From the NCBI GenBank assembly GCA_041662605.1, contig JBAZSD010000004.1:124001-188000 (forward strand): 64,000 nt of DNA, in the 5' to 3' direction. Below are positions 54,288-63,100 of the stretch, piece after piece. This DNA is from Desulfomonilaceae bacterium (GTDB lineage: Bacteria > Desulfobacterota > Desulfomonilia > Desulfomonilales > Desulfomonilaceae). The notes beneath the pieces are model-generated. The model was not told where the DNA came from. It was given only the letters and a program-made list of their open reading frames with translations, and made no database searches. The position numbers were made by a program, and so were the translations under genes. Within the stretch, counting starts at the first letter, position 1. The number at the start of each line of letters is the position of its first letter.

Positions 54288-54796
54288 TCAAGGAAGATCT
54301 CGAGAAAACAGTAATCCGCTTCCTGGATTCATTGACCACAATGACTCTCGGTTGCACCCTGGCGGATGAACCATGGATTTGCCCGGTATTTTACGCTCGT
54401 CAGGGATTTGATCTCGTGTTCTTTTCGTCACAAAACTCCAGACATTCTGTCGTGTTCAAGGAAAATCGACGAGCCGCGGCGTCGGTTCATGCAGCATGCG
54501 ACAACTGGCGGGATATCAAAGGATTACAGATGGAAGGCCATGTCGAAACTATAACGAAGATACCTGCGATCGCAAGAGCTACTGTGACGTACTTCAGAAG
54601 GTATCCATTTGTTAGAGAGTTTTTTAGCAAAGACTCCTCTTTGTCCAATGAACTTAGGGGGAAAATGAGCAGAGTCGCTCTGTACATTTTTCGCCCTGGT
54701 ACAATACTATACTTGGATAATTCAATCGGAATGGGTGTCAGATGGAAACTGACCATACACGATGGAGTAGCGGTTGGTTCCCCTGTTCCAGCCTAA
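54284..54796 (+). CDS. Pyridoxamine-5'-phosphate-oxidase-like flavin-binding protein
   Basis: A 170-residue split-barrel protein of the PNPOx/FMN-binding type: TMTLGCTLADEPWICPVFYA, VFFSSQNSRHSVVFKENRRAA and LQMEGHVETI form the barrel strands. It is translationally coupled to ubiX (4-bp overlap), a pairing that suggests FMN delivery, reduction or prFMN handling rather than vitamin B6 metabolism. Exact function unknown. Confidence 0.78.
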   Translation: MIKEDLEKTVIRFLDSLTTMTLGCTLADEPWICPVFYARQGFDLVFFSSQNSRHSVVFKENRRAAASVHAACDNWRDIKGLQMEGHVETITKIPAIARATVTYFRRYPFVREFFSKDSSLSNELRGKMSRVALYIFRPGTILYLDNSIGMGVRWKLTIHDGVAVGSPVPA

Positions 54797-54881
54797 CTCC
54801 AGGAAATAGTCCAAACTCATGATCGTTTTCTGAAACGGTCAACGTGACCAATGTAAGTAACAAGAGACAGGAGGACGAAAC

Positions 54882-56714
54882 ATGGCCGAGATGAAATTCC
54901 CAAATCCACACGAAGCGGAAACTATTCCAGGGACCGAAGGTTGGGAACGTATGTATCCCTACAATTATCAGTACAGTACTGAAGATCCGGAACGCAAGAA
55001 ATATGAGGAGGACATGTTCTGGTTTTACGATGGACTGCACTATCCAGAACCGATGTATCCCTTTGACATCATTTGGGACGAGGCCTGGTTTTTAGGCCTT
55101 TCTCAGTTCAATTCCAGGATCTTCATCGTTCCTCCTGCAATGGGTGTCGATCACCGAATTCATAACGGCTACATTTATATCACCCCATTACCTGTTTCTG
55201 ACCCAAGCGAGATACCAAAAAGGGCAGAATTGTTTATGAAAAGAGCCGGGTATTATTATCAGAACTGGGATCGTCTCCATGATCAGTGGGAAGTAAAAAT
55301 GCGAGACGTTATTGATCAGGTCTCGAAGCTGAAAATCCCGACTCTCCCTGAAATTGAAGACGAGTCTGTGGTCACTGAAGGTCTTGGCACATCTACAGGG
55401 TATACGCTGCTTAAAGCATATGACAAACTTATAGATCTTGGCATACTAACATGGCAGTACCACTTCGAGTTTCTGAATTTAGGGTACGCCGCCTACGTGG
55501 TTTTCGTTGATTTCTGTCAAAAAGCCTTTCCTGACATTCCTCTTCAAAAAATCACACAGATGGTCGGCGGCATCGATGTAATAATTTATCGACCGGACGA
55601 AGAATTGAAGAAATTGGCCAAGTTAGCGATTGATCTTGGAGTGGATGACATTGCGCTAAAAGGCAACGAGGTTGAAGTATTGGAAGGCATGCAAGCGAGC
55701 GAGAACGGTAAGAAGTGGTTGGAAGCCTTCAATGCAGCGAGAGAGCCCTGGTTCTATGTGTCCACAGGAACCGGTTGGTATCATCACGACAAATGCTGGA
55801 ATGACGACCTGGATGTCCCTTTGTCGGCAATGGGGATTTATATAGAAAAAATTAGGAAAGGGGACAATATAGATCGGCCGACCAAGAGCATTATTGCAGA
55901 AAGAGAAAGGCTCGCTACGGAATACAGGGCTTTACTCAATACGGACGCGGATAGACAGACCTATGATCAGCTACTCGGGACCGCGAGAACAGTTTTCCCA
56001 TATGTCGAGAATCATCTTTTCTACGTCGAGCACTGGTTCCACAGTCTTTTCTGGAACAAAATACGTGAGGTCGGGAAAATCCTGGTTGATTACAAATTGA
56101 TCGAGGATGTGGAAGATGTTTGGTACTTGAAACGATCCGAGATTAAGGACGCTCTATGGGACGTAGTTACGAGCTGGGCGACAGGAAGTAAGCCAAGAGG
56201 ACCCCTCGTATGGCCCAAAGAGGTGGCTTGGCGTAAGGGAGTCATGGACAAATTCCGTCAGTGGACCCCGCCCGACGCTATGGGGACGATGCCGGAGACC
56301 ATAACTGAACCATTCACGATAGTCTTGTGGGGTATCACTTCCGAATCCATGTCCCAATGGGCAAAATTAAAAGCCGTAGCTGAGGGTGATCTGACCATGA
56401 TAATCGGTTTTCCTGGTTCCCCGGGAGTGGTCGAAGGCAAAGTTCGCGTATGCCGCACAGTCAAAGAGGTGGGAGAACTCAAGGAAGGAGAAATACTTGT
56501 GGCCCCCACGACTTCTCCTAGCTGGGCTCCGGCCTTCCAGAAAATCAAAGCTGCCATTACCGATGTTGGCGGGGTTATGTGCCACGCAGCTATCGTCTGT
56601 CGTGAATATGGTCTTCCGGCCGTAGTGGGAACCGGATCCGCGACATCGAGGCTGAAAACTGGCCAAAGAATAAGGCTTGACGGTTCCAAAGGTGAAATCA
56701 ACATAATCGATTAG
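54882..56714 (+). CDS. Phenylphosphate synthase alpha-like subunit (phosphohistidine subunit, operon 2)
   Basis: The 610-residue protein (about 70 kDa) has a C-terminal swivelling domain with GFPGSPGVVEGKVRV, TSPSWAPAFQKI and VGGVMCHAAIVCREYGLP, placing the phosphohistidine at about His568; the reported catalytic His of the Thauera subunit is, as I recall, His569. The N-terminal 470 residues match the long region specific to this class. In the known enzyme ATP phosphorylates this His and the phosphate passes to phenol. A GGAGG site lies before the ATG. The beta subunit follows 30 bp later. Confidence 0.9.
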   Translation: MAEMKFPNPHEAETIPGTEGWERMYPYNYQYSTEDPERKKYEEDMFWFYDGLHYPEPMYPFDIIWDEAWFLGLSQFNSRIFIVPPAMGVDHRIHNGYIYITPLPVSDPSEIPKRAELFMKRAGYYYQNWDRLHDQWEVKMRDVIDQVSKLKIPTLPEIEDESVVTEGLGTSTGYTLLKAYDKLIDLGILTWQYHFEFLNLGYAAYVVFVDFCQKAFPDIPLQKITQMVGGIDVIIYRPDEELKKLAKLAIDLGVDDIALKGNEVEVLEGMQASENGKKWLEAFNAAREPWFYVSTGTGWYHHDKCWNDDLDVPLSAMGIYIEKIRKGDNIDRPTKSIIAERERLATEYRALLNTDADRQTYDQLLGTARTVFPYVENHLFYVEHWFHSLFWNKIREVGKILVDYKLIEDVEDVWYLKRSEIKDALWDVVTSWATGSKPRGPLVWPKEVAWRKGVMDKFRQWTPPDAMGTMPETITEPFTIVLWGITSESMSQWAKLKAVAEGDLTMIIGFPGSPGVVEGKVRVCRTVKEVGELKEGEILVAPTTSPSWAPAFQKIKAAITDVGGVMCHAAIVCREYGLPAVVGTGSATSRLKTGQRIRLDGSKGEINIID

Positions 56715-56744
56715 ATATTTGTCGTAAAACTATAGGAGTCCGTG

Positions 56745-57824
56745 ATGGACACATCAGGGTATGTGATTCCCTTTGAAAATTGCGATAACAGCATGGTTGG
56801 TATTGTCGGAGGAAAATGCGCCAGTCTGGGGGAACTAATGAAGGCAAGAATCCCGGTTCCCCCGGGCTTTGCAATCACGACCGCCGCATATGAACAATTC
56901 CTCGATGACAATGACCTGAAAAACAAGATTGTCAATCGTTTGGTCAATCTAAATGATGAGGACCTTTCTAAACTGGAAGAAGCGTCGAAAGATATCCGAA
57001 GTTGGATCGAGGCTGGAACCATAAGCGAAACACTGGAAGACATCATCGCTTCGCAGTATCGGCTCTTGGCACGCCGTTCGCGAATACCAGCCCTGCCGGT
57101 TGCGGTTCGATCCTCGGCGACGGCGGAAGATCTGCCCGGCGCGAGCTTTGCCGGACAGCAAGACACTTTCCTATGGATAAGGGGTGTGGATCAGTTGCTC
57201 GACAGAACAAAAAGATGCTGGTCCAGCCTGTTCACTGCCAGAGCAATCGCCTACAGGATAAAAATGGGATTCGAGCATTCCATTGTCCTCATTAGCGTTG
57301 CGATCCAGAAAATGGTCAGATCATTTACGGCAGGAGTTATGTTTACACTGAACCCGGCCACGGGTGACAGGGCTACCGTAGTTATAGATTCTAACTTCGG
57401 ATATGGAGAAAGCGTAGTGTCAGGAGAAGTGACACCTGACCAGTTTCACGTGAACAAGATTACTATGGATGTTGTAAAGAAGACCGTTTCAGAGAAGAAG
57501 ATTTATTACACTACAGACCCGGAGTCCGATGAAGTTCTAAAACTGGATTTACATCCGGAACGACAGACACAACAGAGTCTTCTGGACGAAGAGATAATTC
57601 AGCTTGCTAAAGTCGGGAAAATTATTGAGCAACATTACGGGCGTCCTATGGATATAGAATGGGCCACCGAAAAGGGACTGCCTTACAAGGGAGAAATTTT
57701 TATTCTTCAGAGCCGCCCTGAAACCGTTTGGAGCCAAAAGGAGGCTAAACCATTAGTGGAGCCCAAGGCTTCTGCGATTGAACAAATAATCGCTGGACTG
57801 ATCAAGGGACGAACCATCACATAA
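56745..57824 (+). CDS. Phenylphosphate synthase beta-like subunit (ATP-binding, operon 2)
   Basis: ATG 56745 lies six bases after AGGAG; GTG 56742 is too close. The 359-residue (about 40 kDa) protein is the ATP-binding part of PEP synthase: GGKCASLGELMKARIPVPPGFAI near 18, AVRSSATAEDLPGASFAGQQ near 115, FTLNPATGDRATVV, GYGESVVSGEVTPDQFHV, and the end DIEWATEKG and LQSRPETVW. It would charge the His of the alpha subunit with phosphate from ATP. Sequence form is PEP-synthase-like, unlike the operon-1 copy. Confidence 0.92.
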   Translation: MDTSGYVIPFENCDNSMVGIVGGKCASLGELMKARIPVPPGFAITTAAYEQFLDDNDLKNKIVNRLVNLNDEDLSKLEEASKDIRSWIEAGTISETLEDIIASQYRLLARRSRIPALPVAVRSSATAEDLPGASFAGQQDTFLWIRGVDQLLDRTKRCWSSLFTARAIAYRIKMGFEHSIVLISVAIQKMVRSFTAGVMFTLNPATGDRATVVIDSNFGYGESVVSGEVTPDQFHVNKITMDVVKKTVSEKKIYYTTDPESDEVLKLDLHPERQTQQSLLDEEIIQLAKVGKIIEQHYGRPMDIEWATEKGLPYKGEIFILQSRPETVWSQKEAKPLVEPKASAIEQIIAGLIKGRTIT

Positions 57825-57861
57825 GGCCAAATAATCTAAAGATAAGGAGATGTGGATTCGT

Positions 57862-59268
57862 ATGAAAGACATGAGAGATTTTGTCAAGGAAGCTGAAGCT
57901 AAAGGACTCTGTAAAAGGATTAAGGCGGAGGTCGACTGGGACCTCGAGCTGTCACATATCGCTAAACTCAACGAAGAACAAAGCGGTCCCGCTCTGTTCT
58001 TTCAAAATATAAAGGATTACCACACACCGGTCATCACCAGTGTATGCACTACCACGGAACGCCTGTCCCTGATCATGGGGCAACCGCTCGACTCGACCCT
58101 GGTGAATCTTTACGACGCTTGGGCAAGGTTGGGCGAAAATCTGCTTCCTCCCAAGTATGTGGACAAGACTGCAGCGCCGTGCAAGGAAAACATCCTGACC
58201 GGAGATCAGATCGACCTTTTCAAGTTCCCGGTTCCCCGTTGGTACCCGCTGGATGGCGGGCGTTTTATCGGCACCGCTCACTTTTTCATTACCAAAGACC
58301 CTGAAACAGGCTGGGTCAACCTGGGCACTTACCGCGCCCAACTGCTTGGCAAGGACAAGATCGGAACCCAGTTCATCAAGGGCAAACACGCAGACATCAT
58401 GCTGAAGAAGTATAAGGCATTGGGCAAACCGATGCCAGTCGCCTCGATAATCGGATGTGACCCTTTGCTTTTCATCATGGGAGCGGCCCGAATTTCCGCT
58501 TCAGTGTCGGAATATGACGTAGCGGGAGCCCTCAGGGGAACACCTGTGGAGGTAGTAAAGGGAGAAACCGTTGATCTGCCCATACCGGCGCATGCCGAAA
58601 TCGTTATCGAAGGTGAGGTGGACGCCGACAAATTCATGGAAGAAGGACCGTTCGGCGAGTACACCGGTTATTACTCCGGCGTGGGCACCGACCCGCGAAA
58701 TTTCGTGGATGTGAAATGCGTCACCCACCGGAACAATCCGATTCTGTGGGGGACTACTGTGGGTCGGGCGGTGACTGACACCCACATGACTATGGCGCTT
58801 TCCTACGGAGCGACTCTCTGGCAGCAACTCCTGGCCATGAAGATTCCAGGTTTGAAAGCCGTTTACTGTCCACCCGAAGGATCGGGAAGGTTCCTTGCCA
58901 TAATCTCTGTCAAACAGATGTACCCGGGGCATGCCGACCAAGTCCTTACTGCGGCCATTTCTACGGAAATGGGAGCTTATGGTCTGAAAACCGTGATCGT
59001 TGTAGATGAAGACATCGATCCCTGGGACATTCCACGGGTGATGTACGCTCTTAGTTTCAGGTTCCAGCCGAACCGGTCTCAGGTAATTAAGCGTGGTCGA
59101 TCAACCCCATTGGATCCATCTCTACCCATCGACGCCAGAGACATCACTGGCCGCCTCCTCCTGGACGCCACCATCCCCTATGACTGGAAAGACAAGCCGA
59201 TTCCAATCGAGCTCGATGCAAAAATGGTGGAAAGAGTTAAGGGACGGTGGTCCGAACTGGGACTGTGA
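57862..59268 (+). CDS. UbiD-family (de)carboxylase, candidate phenylphosphate carboxylase component
   Basis: UbiD enzymes (de)carboxylate aromatic or alpha,beta-unsaturated acids with prenylated FMN. ATG 57862 is preferred over 57850, which abuts AAGGAG. The 468-residue protein has Arg158 in NLGTYRAQ and the glutamates of EGPFGEYTGYY (about 261 and 266), matching the R-E-E catalytic set. The UbiX gene leads the same operon. In context it likely adds CO2 to the phosphorylated phenol. Thauera uses two UbiD-like subunits plus small gamma and HAD delta subunits; only one is here. Decarboxylation of a phenolic acid is the alternative. Confidence 0.92.
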   Translation: MKDMRDFVKEAEAKGLCKRIKAEVDWDLELSHIAKLNEEQSGPALFFQNIKDYHTPVITSVCTTTERLSLIMGQPLDSTLVNLYDAWARLGENLLPPKYVDKTAAPCKENILTGDQIDLFKFPVPRWYPLDGGRFIGTAHFFITKDPETGWVNLGTYRAQLLGKDKIGTQFIKGKHADIMLKKYKALGKPMPVASIIGCDPLLFIMGAARISASVSEYDVAGALRGTPVEVVKGETVDLPIPAHAEIVIEGEVDADKFMEEGPFGEYTGYYSGVGTDPRNFVDVKCVTHRNNPILWGTTVGRAVTDTHMTMALSYGATLWQQLLAMKIPGLKAVYCPPEGSGRFLAIISVKQMYPGHADQVLTAAISTEMGAYGLKTVIVVDEDIDPWDIPRVMYALSFRFQPNRSQVIKRGRSTPLDPSLPIDARDITGRLLLDATIPYDWKDKPIPIELDAKMVERVKGRWSELGL

Positions 59269-59324
59269 ATTGGAGATCGCTAAACAGAAAACGCTAATCA
59301 GCTCGGTCTGTCGAGGAGGACTGG

Positions 59325-60986
59325 ATGAAACCGATTCGTTATAAGCAGGAAATGGTCGATGAATTCTTAAGAAACGGCTATTGGACCCAGGAAACCTTTT
59401 ACGATTTCTGGGATAGGAACGCCCGTGAATATGGAGACAGGGAGGCCCTGGTAGACTCCAAATACCGGTTGACCTGGGCCGAAGCAAAGCGTCTAGTGGA
59501 CGCAATGGCTATTTCATGGGTCGAAATGGGAATTCCGAAGCATTCTCGAATCATCATTCAGTCCCCCAACAGCGTTTACGGTTTTTTGTCCAGGATCGCC
59601 TGTGAAAGGGCCGGTCTGATCTCGTTGACTGTTTATCCGTACCTTCGGCAGAGAGAACTTGAATACATGGTCGAGAGGACGGAAGCATCGGCCGTTATCA
59701 TCCTGAATATTTACAACAAATTCGATTATCTGGAAATGTACAAAGGGTTGCAAAAGCAGTTTCCTCATTTGAAAAACATCTTTCTGTTCGACGACGAAGT
59801 TCCGGATTCGGTGCCCGAGGGAACGTTTTCGCTCACCCGCATAGTAAATGATAGGGCCCAAAAGCCGGTGGACGAGTCAATCCTTGCGGAAAGACGACTG
59901 GATCCTATATGGAATGTGGCGCTGCTTACCACGACAACGGGAACAACTGGAATTCCCAAACTTGTGGAATGGCCGATGGCTCCACGTGTCTGCACATCCA
60001 AGGGCCGCGTGGATATCTGGAAACTGAACAAGGACGATATTACAGTGGCTATCGCTCCTCATGCCGGTGGAGCGGCTGGTACACTCACATATTTTGCAGC
60101 GCCACTGGCCGGAGCAAAAACCGTCATGTTGGAGGAATTCTCTCCGGACGGGGCGCTGGCGCTCATTGAAAAAGAAAAGGCTACGGCCATCGGCGTCGTG
60201 CCCACTCATCTTGTGAGGATGCTCGACACGGATACGTCCAAATACGATTTGAGTTCGCTGCGTTTTATCCGTTCAGCCGGTGGCTATCTTTCTCCCCAGA
60301 TTGCAGAGGAAGCCGAGCGGGCTTTCGGCGCATCCATCACAAGTGATCTTGGCACCCAGGACATGGGGTCGGTGTCCGGATGCCGCGTCGAGGATTCCAG
60401 AGATTTACGCCGTCGGACAGTGGGTCGAATGCTTCCGGGAAACCAGGTCCGTCTAATGGATGAGGAAAACAAAAACGAAGTTCCCGATGGAGAACCCGGT
60501 GTCCTATATTTCCGTGGCCCCCACGCCCCTGCTGGTTACTACCGCGATGAGAAACTCACCGCAACTGTTTTCGATCCCAACGGATGGACCACCACCGGCG
60601 ATATTGTTAAATTCGACCAGGGTTGCCTGTGGATACTTGGAAGAGCCAAAGATATGATTATCCGAGGGGGACAGAATATATATCCTGCTGAAATCGAAGG
60701 CCTATTGAACGATCATCCCAAGGTGGCCTCGGTTGCGGTCGTAGGGTACCCGGACAGGGAGATGGGAGAACGCGCCTGCGCCTACGTGATTCCAAAAGCG
60801 GGGAGCCAATTCACCTTCAAGGAAATGGTGGATTTCCTAAAAGCCAGGAATATCGCCATGTTCAAACTCCCGGAGAGGCTGGAGATAGTGTCCGAGTTTC
60901 CATCTGTGGGCGATTCCGGAAAGGTTAACAAAGAAACCCTGAAAAAAGATATCAGGGAAAAGGTGCAGGCGGAGGTCAGAATTTGA
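59325..60986 (+). CDS. Aryl/acyl-CoA ligase or aryl-AMP ligase (ANL family)
   Basis: The 553-residue adenylate-forming enzyme has the P-loop LTTTTGTTGIPK at about 202-212, LTSDLGTQ-like SDLGTQDMG near 345, TTGDIVKFD near 425, GRAKDMIIRGGQNIYPAEIE near 444 and the catalytic Lys near 533 (DSGKVNKE). It resembles benzoate-, 2,3-dihydroxybenzoate- and cyclohexanecarboxylate-activating enzymes. Following UbiD, it would activate the newly formed hydroxybenzoate to its CoA ester. It overlaps the Tm-1-like gene by 4 bp. Confidence 0.9.
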   Translation: MKPIRYKQEMVDEFLRNGYWTQETFYDFWDRNAREYGDREALVDSKYRLTWAEAKRLVDAMAISWVEMGIPKHSRIIIQSPNSVYGFLSRIACERAGLISLTVYPYLRQRELEYMVERTEASAVIILNIYNKFDYLEMYKGLQKQFPHLKNIFLFDDEVPDSVPEGTFSLTRIVNDRAQKPVDESILAERRLDPIWNVALLTTTTGTTGIPKLVEWPMAPRVCTSKGRVDIWKLNKDDITVAIAPHAGGAAGTLTYFAAPLAGAKTVMLEEFSPDGALALIEKEKATAIGVVPTHLVRMLDTDTSKYDLSSLRFIRSAGGYLSPQIAEEAERAFGASITSDLGTQDMGSVSGCRVEDSRDLRRRTVGRMLPGNQVRLMDEENKNEVPDGEPGVLYFRGPHAPAGYYRDEKLTATVFDPNGWTTTGDIVKFDQGCLWILGRAKDMIIRGGQNIYPAEIEGLLNDHPKVASVAVVGYPDREMGERACAYVIPKAGSQFTFKEMVDFLKARNIAMFKLPERLEIVSEFPSVGDSGKVNKETLKKDIREKVQAEVRI

Positions 60987-62233
60987 TGGAACGCGTGTCG
61001 CTTCTTGTGTCGACACTAGACACAAAAGGTCCGGAAACCTTTTATCTTAGAGATTCTATTAAGAATAGAGGCGGCGCATGCCTAGTCCTGGACATGAGTA
61101 TGTCCGGAGAATTTCCCGGCGCCGATATAACATCCGCGGAAACAGCGCGTGCGGCAGGGGCCGATATTGAGGACATTCGGGTTTCTAAAGAAAGAAAGAA
61201 AATAACCAGACAAATGATTTCAGGCGCAACCAAAATAGCGACTGATCTAATGAAATCAGGGCGTCTGGGGGGTGTGATTGGTCTGGGAGGTTCTACCGGC
61301 AGCCTTATGGCGACTGATGTCATGAGGGCCCTGCCATTTGGAGTTCCAAAGTTAATGGTTTCTTCTACCGCCGCCCTACCCGGCTTGGCTACCCGATACA
61401 TTGGCGCTGGAGATATAGCTATACTGCATACTGTTATAGAGATCTCCGGTTTGTCAAAGCCCCTGATGAACATCCTGGACAGGGCGGCCGCCGCAATCAC
61501 AGGAATGGCGACGATTGATTCGCTTACTGTTCAATCATCGCGGGATAGTGGCATTCCTCTGGTGGCAATGTCCATGTTCGGTCCCACAGAACGCTGCTCT
61601 CATTCCGTGAGACAAAGTCTGGAATCCAGTGGATATCAGGTAATCGGATTCTCGGCCGCTGGAATTTGTGACAGGGCCATGGAAGAGATGATTTCGGAAG
61701 GCTTTTTTGATGCAGTCGTGGAATTGGCCCCAGGTGGAGTAGGAGAAGAATATCTTGGCGGCATGAGAGCCGCCGGCGCAAATCGCCTGACCAGCGCAGC
61801 CAAAATCGGCATTCCCCAAGTAATCGCGCCAGGGGGGGTCAATCTCACCAGCCCACGAAAATCACGTTACAAACCAGAGCATCATGAACGTCGAAAATTC
61901 GAGCTAGATGAACTCCGGACATTCTTGAGGGTCTCTGATGAAGAAATTGTCGGAGTGGCCAAGGTTTTTGCGGAAAAGCTAAATCAGGCAAAAGGGCCTA
62001 CCATTTTTCTCTTTCCCACACGTGGTTGGTCCGCTGTCGACCCGCCAACGGGACATATGTTTGACAGAGATCAGGACAGGTTATTTCTGATGACTCTAAA
62101 AGAGGCCCTTTCATCCGATCAGGTCGTCATTAGAGAGGTAGACGCCAATCTGGAAGAACAGACTTTTGCCGAGGCCGTAGCGTCCGCTTGTTTGGAAATC
62201 TTCCCCAAGAGTTTGAAATCGCAAAAAGATTAG
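60983..62233 (+). CDS. Tm-1-like/UPF0261 family protein (copy 2)
   Basis: The 416-residue protein is a paralogue of the one at 51114-52325: VSLLVSTLDTKGPETFYLRD at the start, GLGGSTGSLMATDVMRALPFGVPKLMVSS near 95 and a C-terminal FLFPTRGWSAVD region. It is coupled to the ligase gene by a 4-bp overlap. Bacterial members are not characterised. Presence of a copy beside each dikinase module suggests a role tied to phosphorylated or CoA-linked intermediates. Confidence 0.88.
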   Translation: MMERVSLLVSTLDTKGPETFYLRDSIKNRGGACLVLDMSMSGEFPGADITSAETARAAGADIEDIRVSKERKKITRQMISGATKIATDLMKSGRLGGVIGLGGSTGSLMATDVMRALPFGVPKLMVSSTAALPGLATRYIGAGDIAILHTVIEISGLSKPLMNILDRAAAAITGMATIDSLTVQSSRDSGIPLVAMSMFGPTERCSHSVRQSLESSGYQVIGFSAAGICDRAMEEMISEGFFDAVVELAPGGVGEEYLGGMRAAGANRLTSAAKIGIPQVIAPGGVNLTSPRKSRYKPEHHERRKFELDELRTFLRVSDEEIVGVAKVFAEKLNQAKGPTIFLFPTRGWSAVDPPTGHMFDRDQDRLFLMTLKEALSSDQVVIREVDANLEEQTFAEAVASACLEIFPKSLKSQKD

Positions 62234-62332
62234 ACTTCTCTTTCGGGGTTCTTGGGAACTATCAATTACAAAAACCTCGGCTTGAATTTGATAACTAGGA
62301 ATTACTGCCTGCAACCGATTCAGGAGGCCATA

Positions 62333-62974
62333 ATGTTCGTTAGAAACTGGATGCATGCTCAAGAATTGTCAATCTCAAGTGACGCTTTGGCGACCGAAGC
62401 TGTTACTCTAATTTCACAGAATAACCTGAAAATGCTGCCGGTGGTTGATAACGGCCGCTTACGGGGAGTTGTCCACAGGAGAGATCTCAGTGAGGCGGCG
62501 ACCTGTGTAAGTGAAAGTGGTAATACATGTGAAATGAACTACTTTTGCAACAAGCTCAAGGTCAAGGATGTCATGGTCCGCATGCCTGTGGCGGTCTCCG
62601 TCGATGATAGTGTTGAAGACGTGCTCATGAAGGGTCGTGAACGAACAATGAGCACTTTCCCTGTAATGGATGGGGACAAGGTGGTGGGAGTGCTCTCCGA
62701 CCGGGAAATTTTTGTAATGCTTTTTAAACTCTTGGAGGTCGGCCTGGAATGCACGCGAATTACCCTTGCTGATGTAAATCTTCAGGAAGGAACCTTGTCA
62801 AAGATTCTAAAAATTGTGGAGGATAGTAACTGCATGGTCCGGGCGGTCTTCACCGTTCCGGAAGGCAAGAACGGGTCGGCCCGCGTCGTGTTACGCACGG
62901 AATGTAAAGATTCAGGAGTTTTGAACAAGAATTTGGTGGATAATGGCTTCAATATACTGGAATTCAAGGGATAG
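62333..62974 (+). CDS. Tandem CBS-domain protein, phenylphosphate synthase gamma-like
   Basis: CAGGAGG precedes ATG 62333, giving 213 residues (about 24 kDa). Two CBS domains occupy about 1-56 (MFVRNWMHAQELSISSDAL) and 76-133 (KVKDVMVRMPVAVSVDDSV), followed by a likely ACT-like tail. Size and domain content match the 24-kDa third subunit of Thauera phenylphosphate synthase, a CBS protein that stimulates the kinase, probably by sensing adenine nucleotides. It lies in the same operon as the alpha and beta subunits but three genes downstream. Confidence 0.88.
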   Translation: MFVRNWMHAQELSISSDALATEAVTLISQNNLKMLPVVDNGRLRGVVHRRDLSEAATCVSESGNTCEMNYFCNKLKVKDVMVRMPVAVSVDDSVEDVLMKGRERTMSTFPVMDGDKVVGVLSDREIFVMLFKLLEVGLECTRITLADVNLQEGTLSKILKIVEDSNCMVRAVFTVPEGKNGSARVVLRTECKDSGVLNKNLVDNGFNILEFKG

Positions 62975-63100
62975 GCTAAACAATGACGGTTTATGGACGG
63001 CTTTTTGGATTCATACAAAAGTAAGGCCATCCTACGGAATTTGAACTTTACATTTTTTTTGAGGTCTCTGTTAATGTTCCTCACGGAGGGAGCGTCTAAT

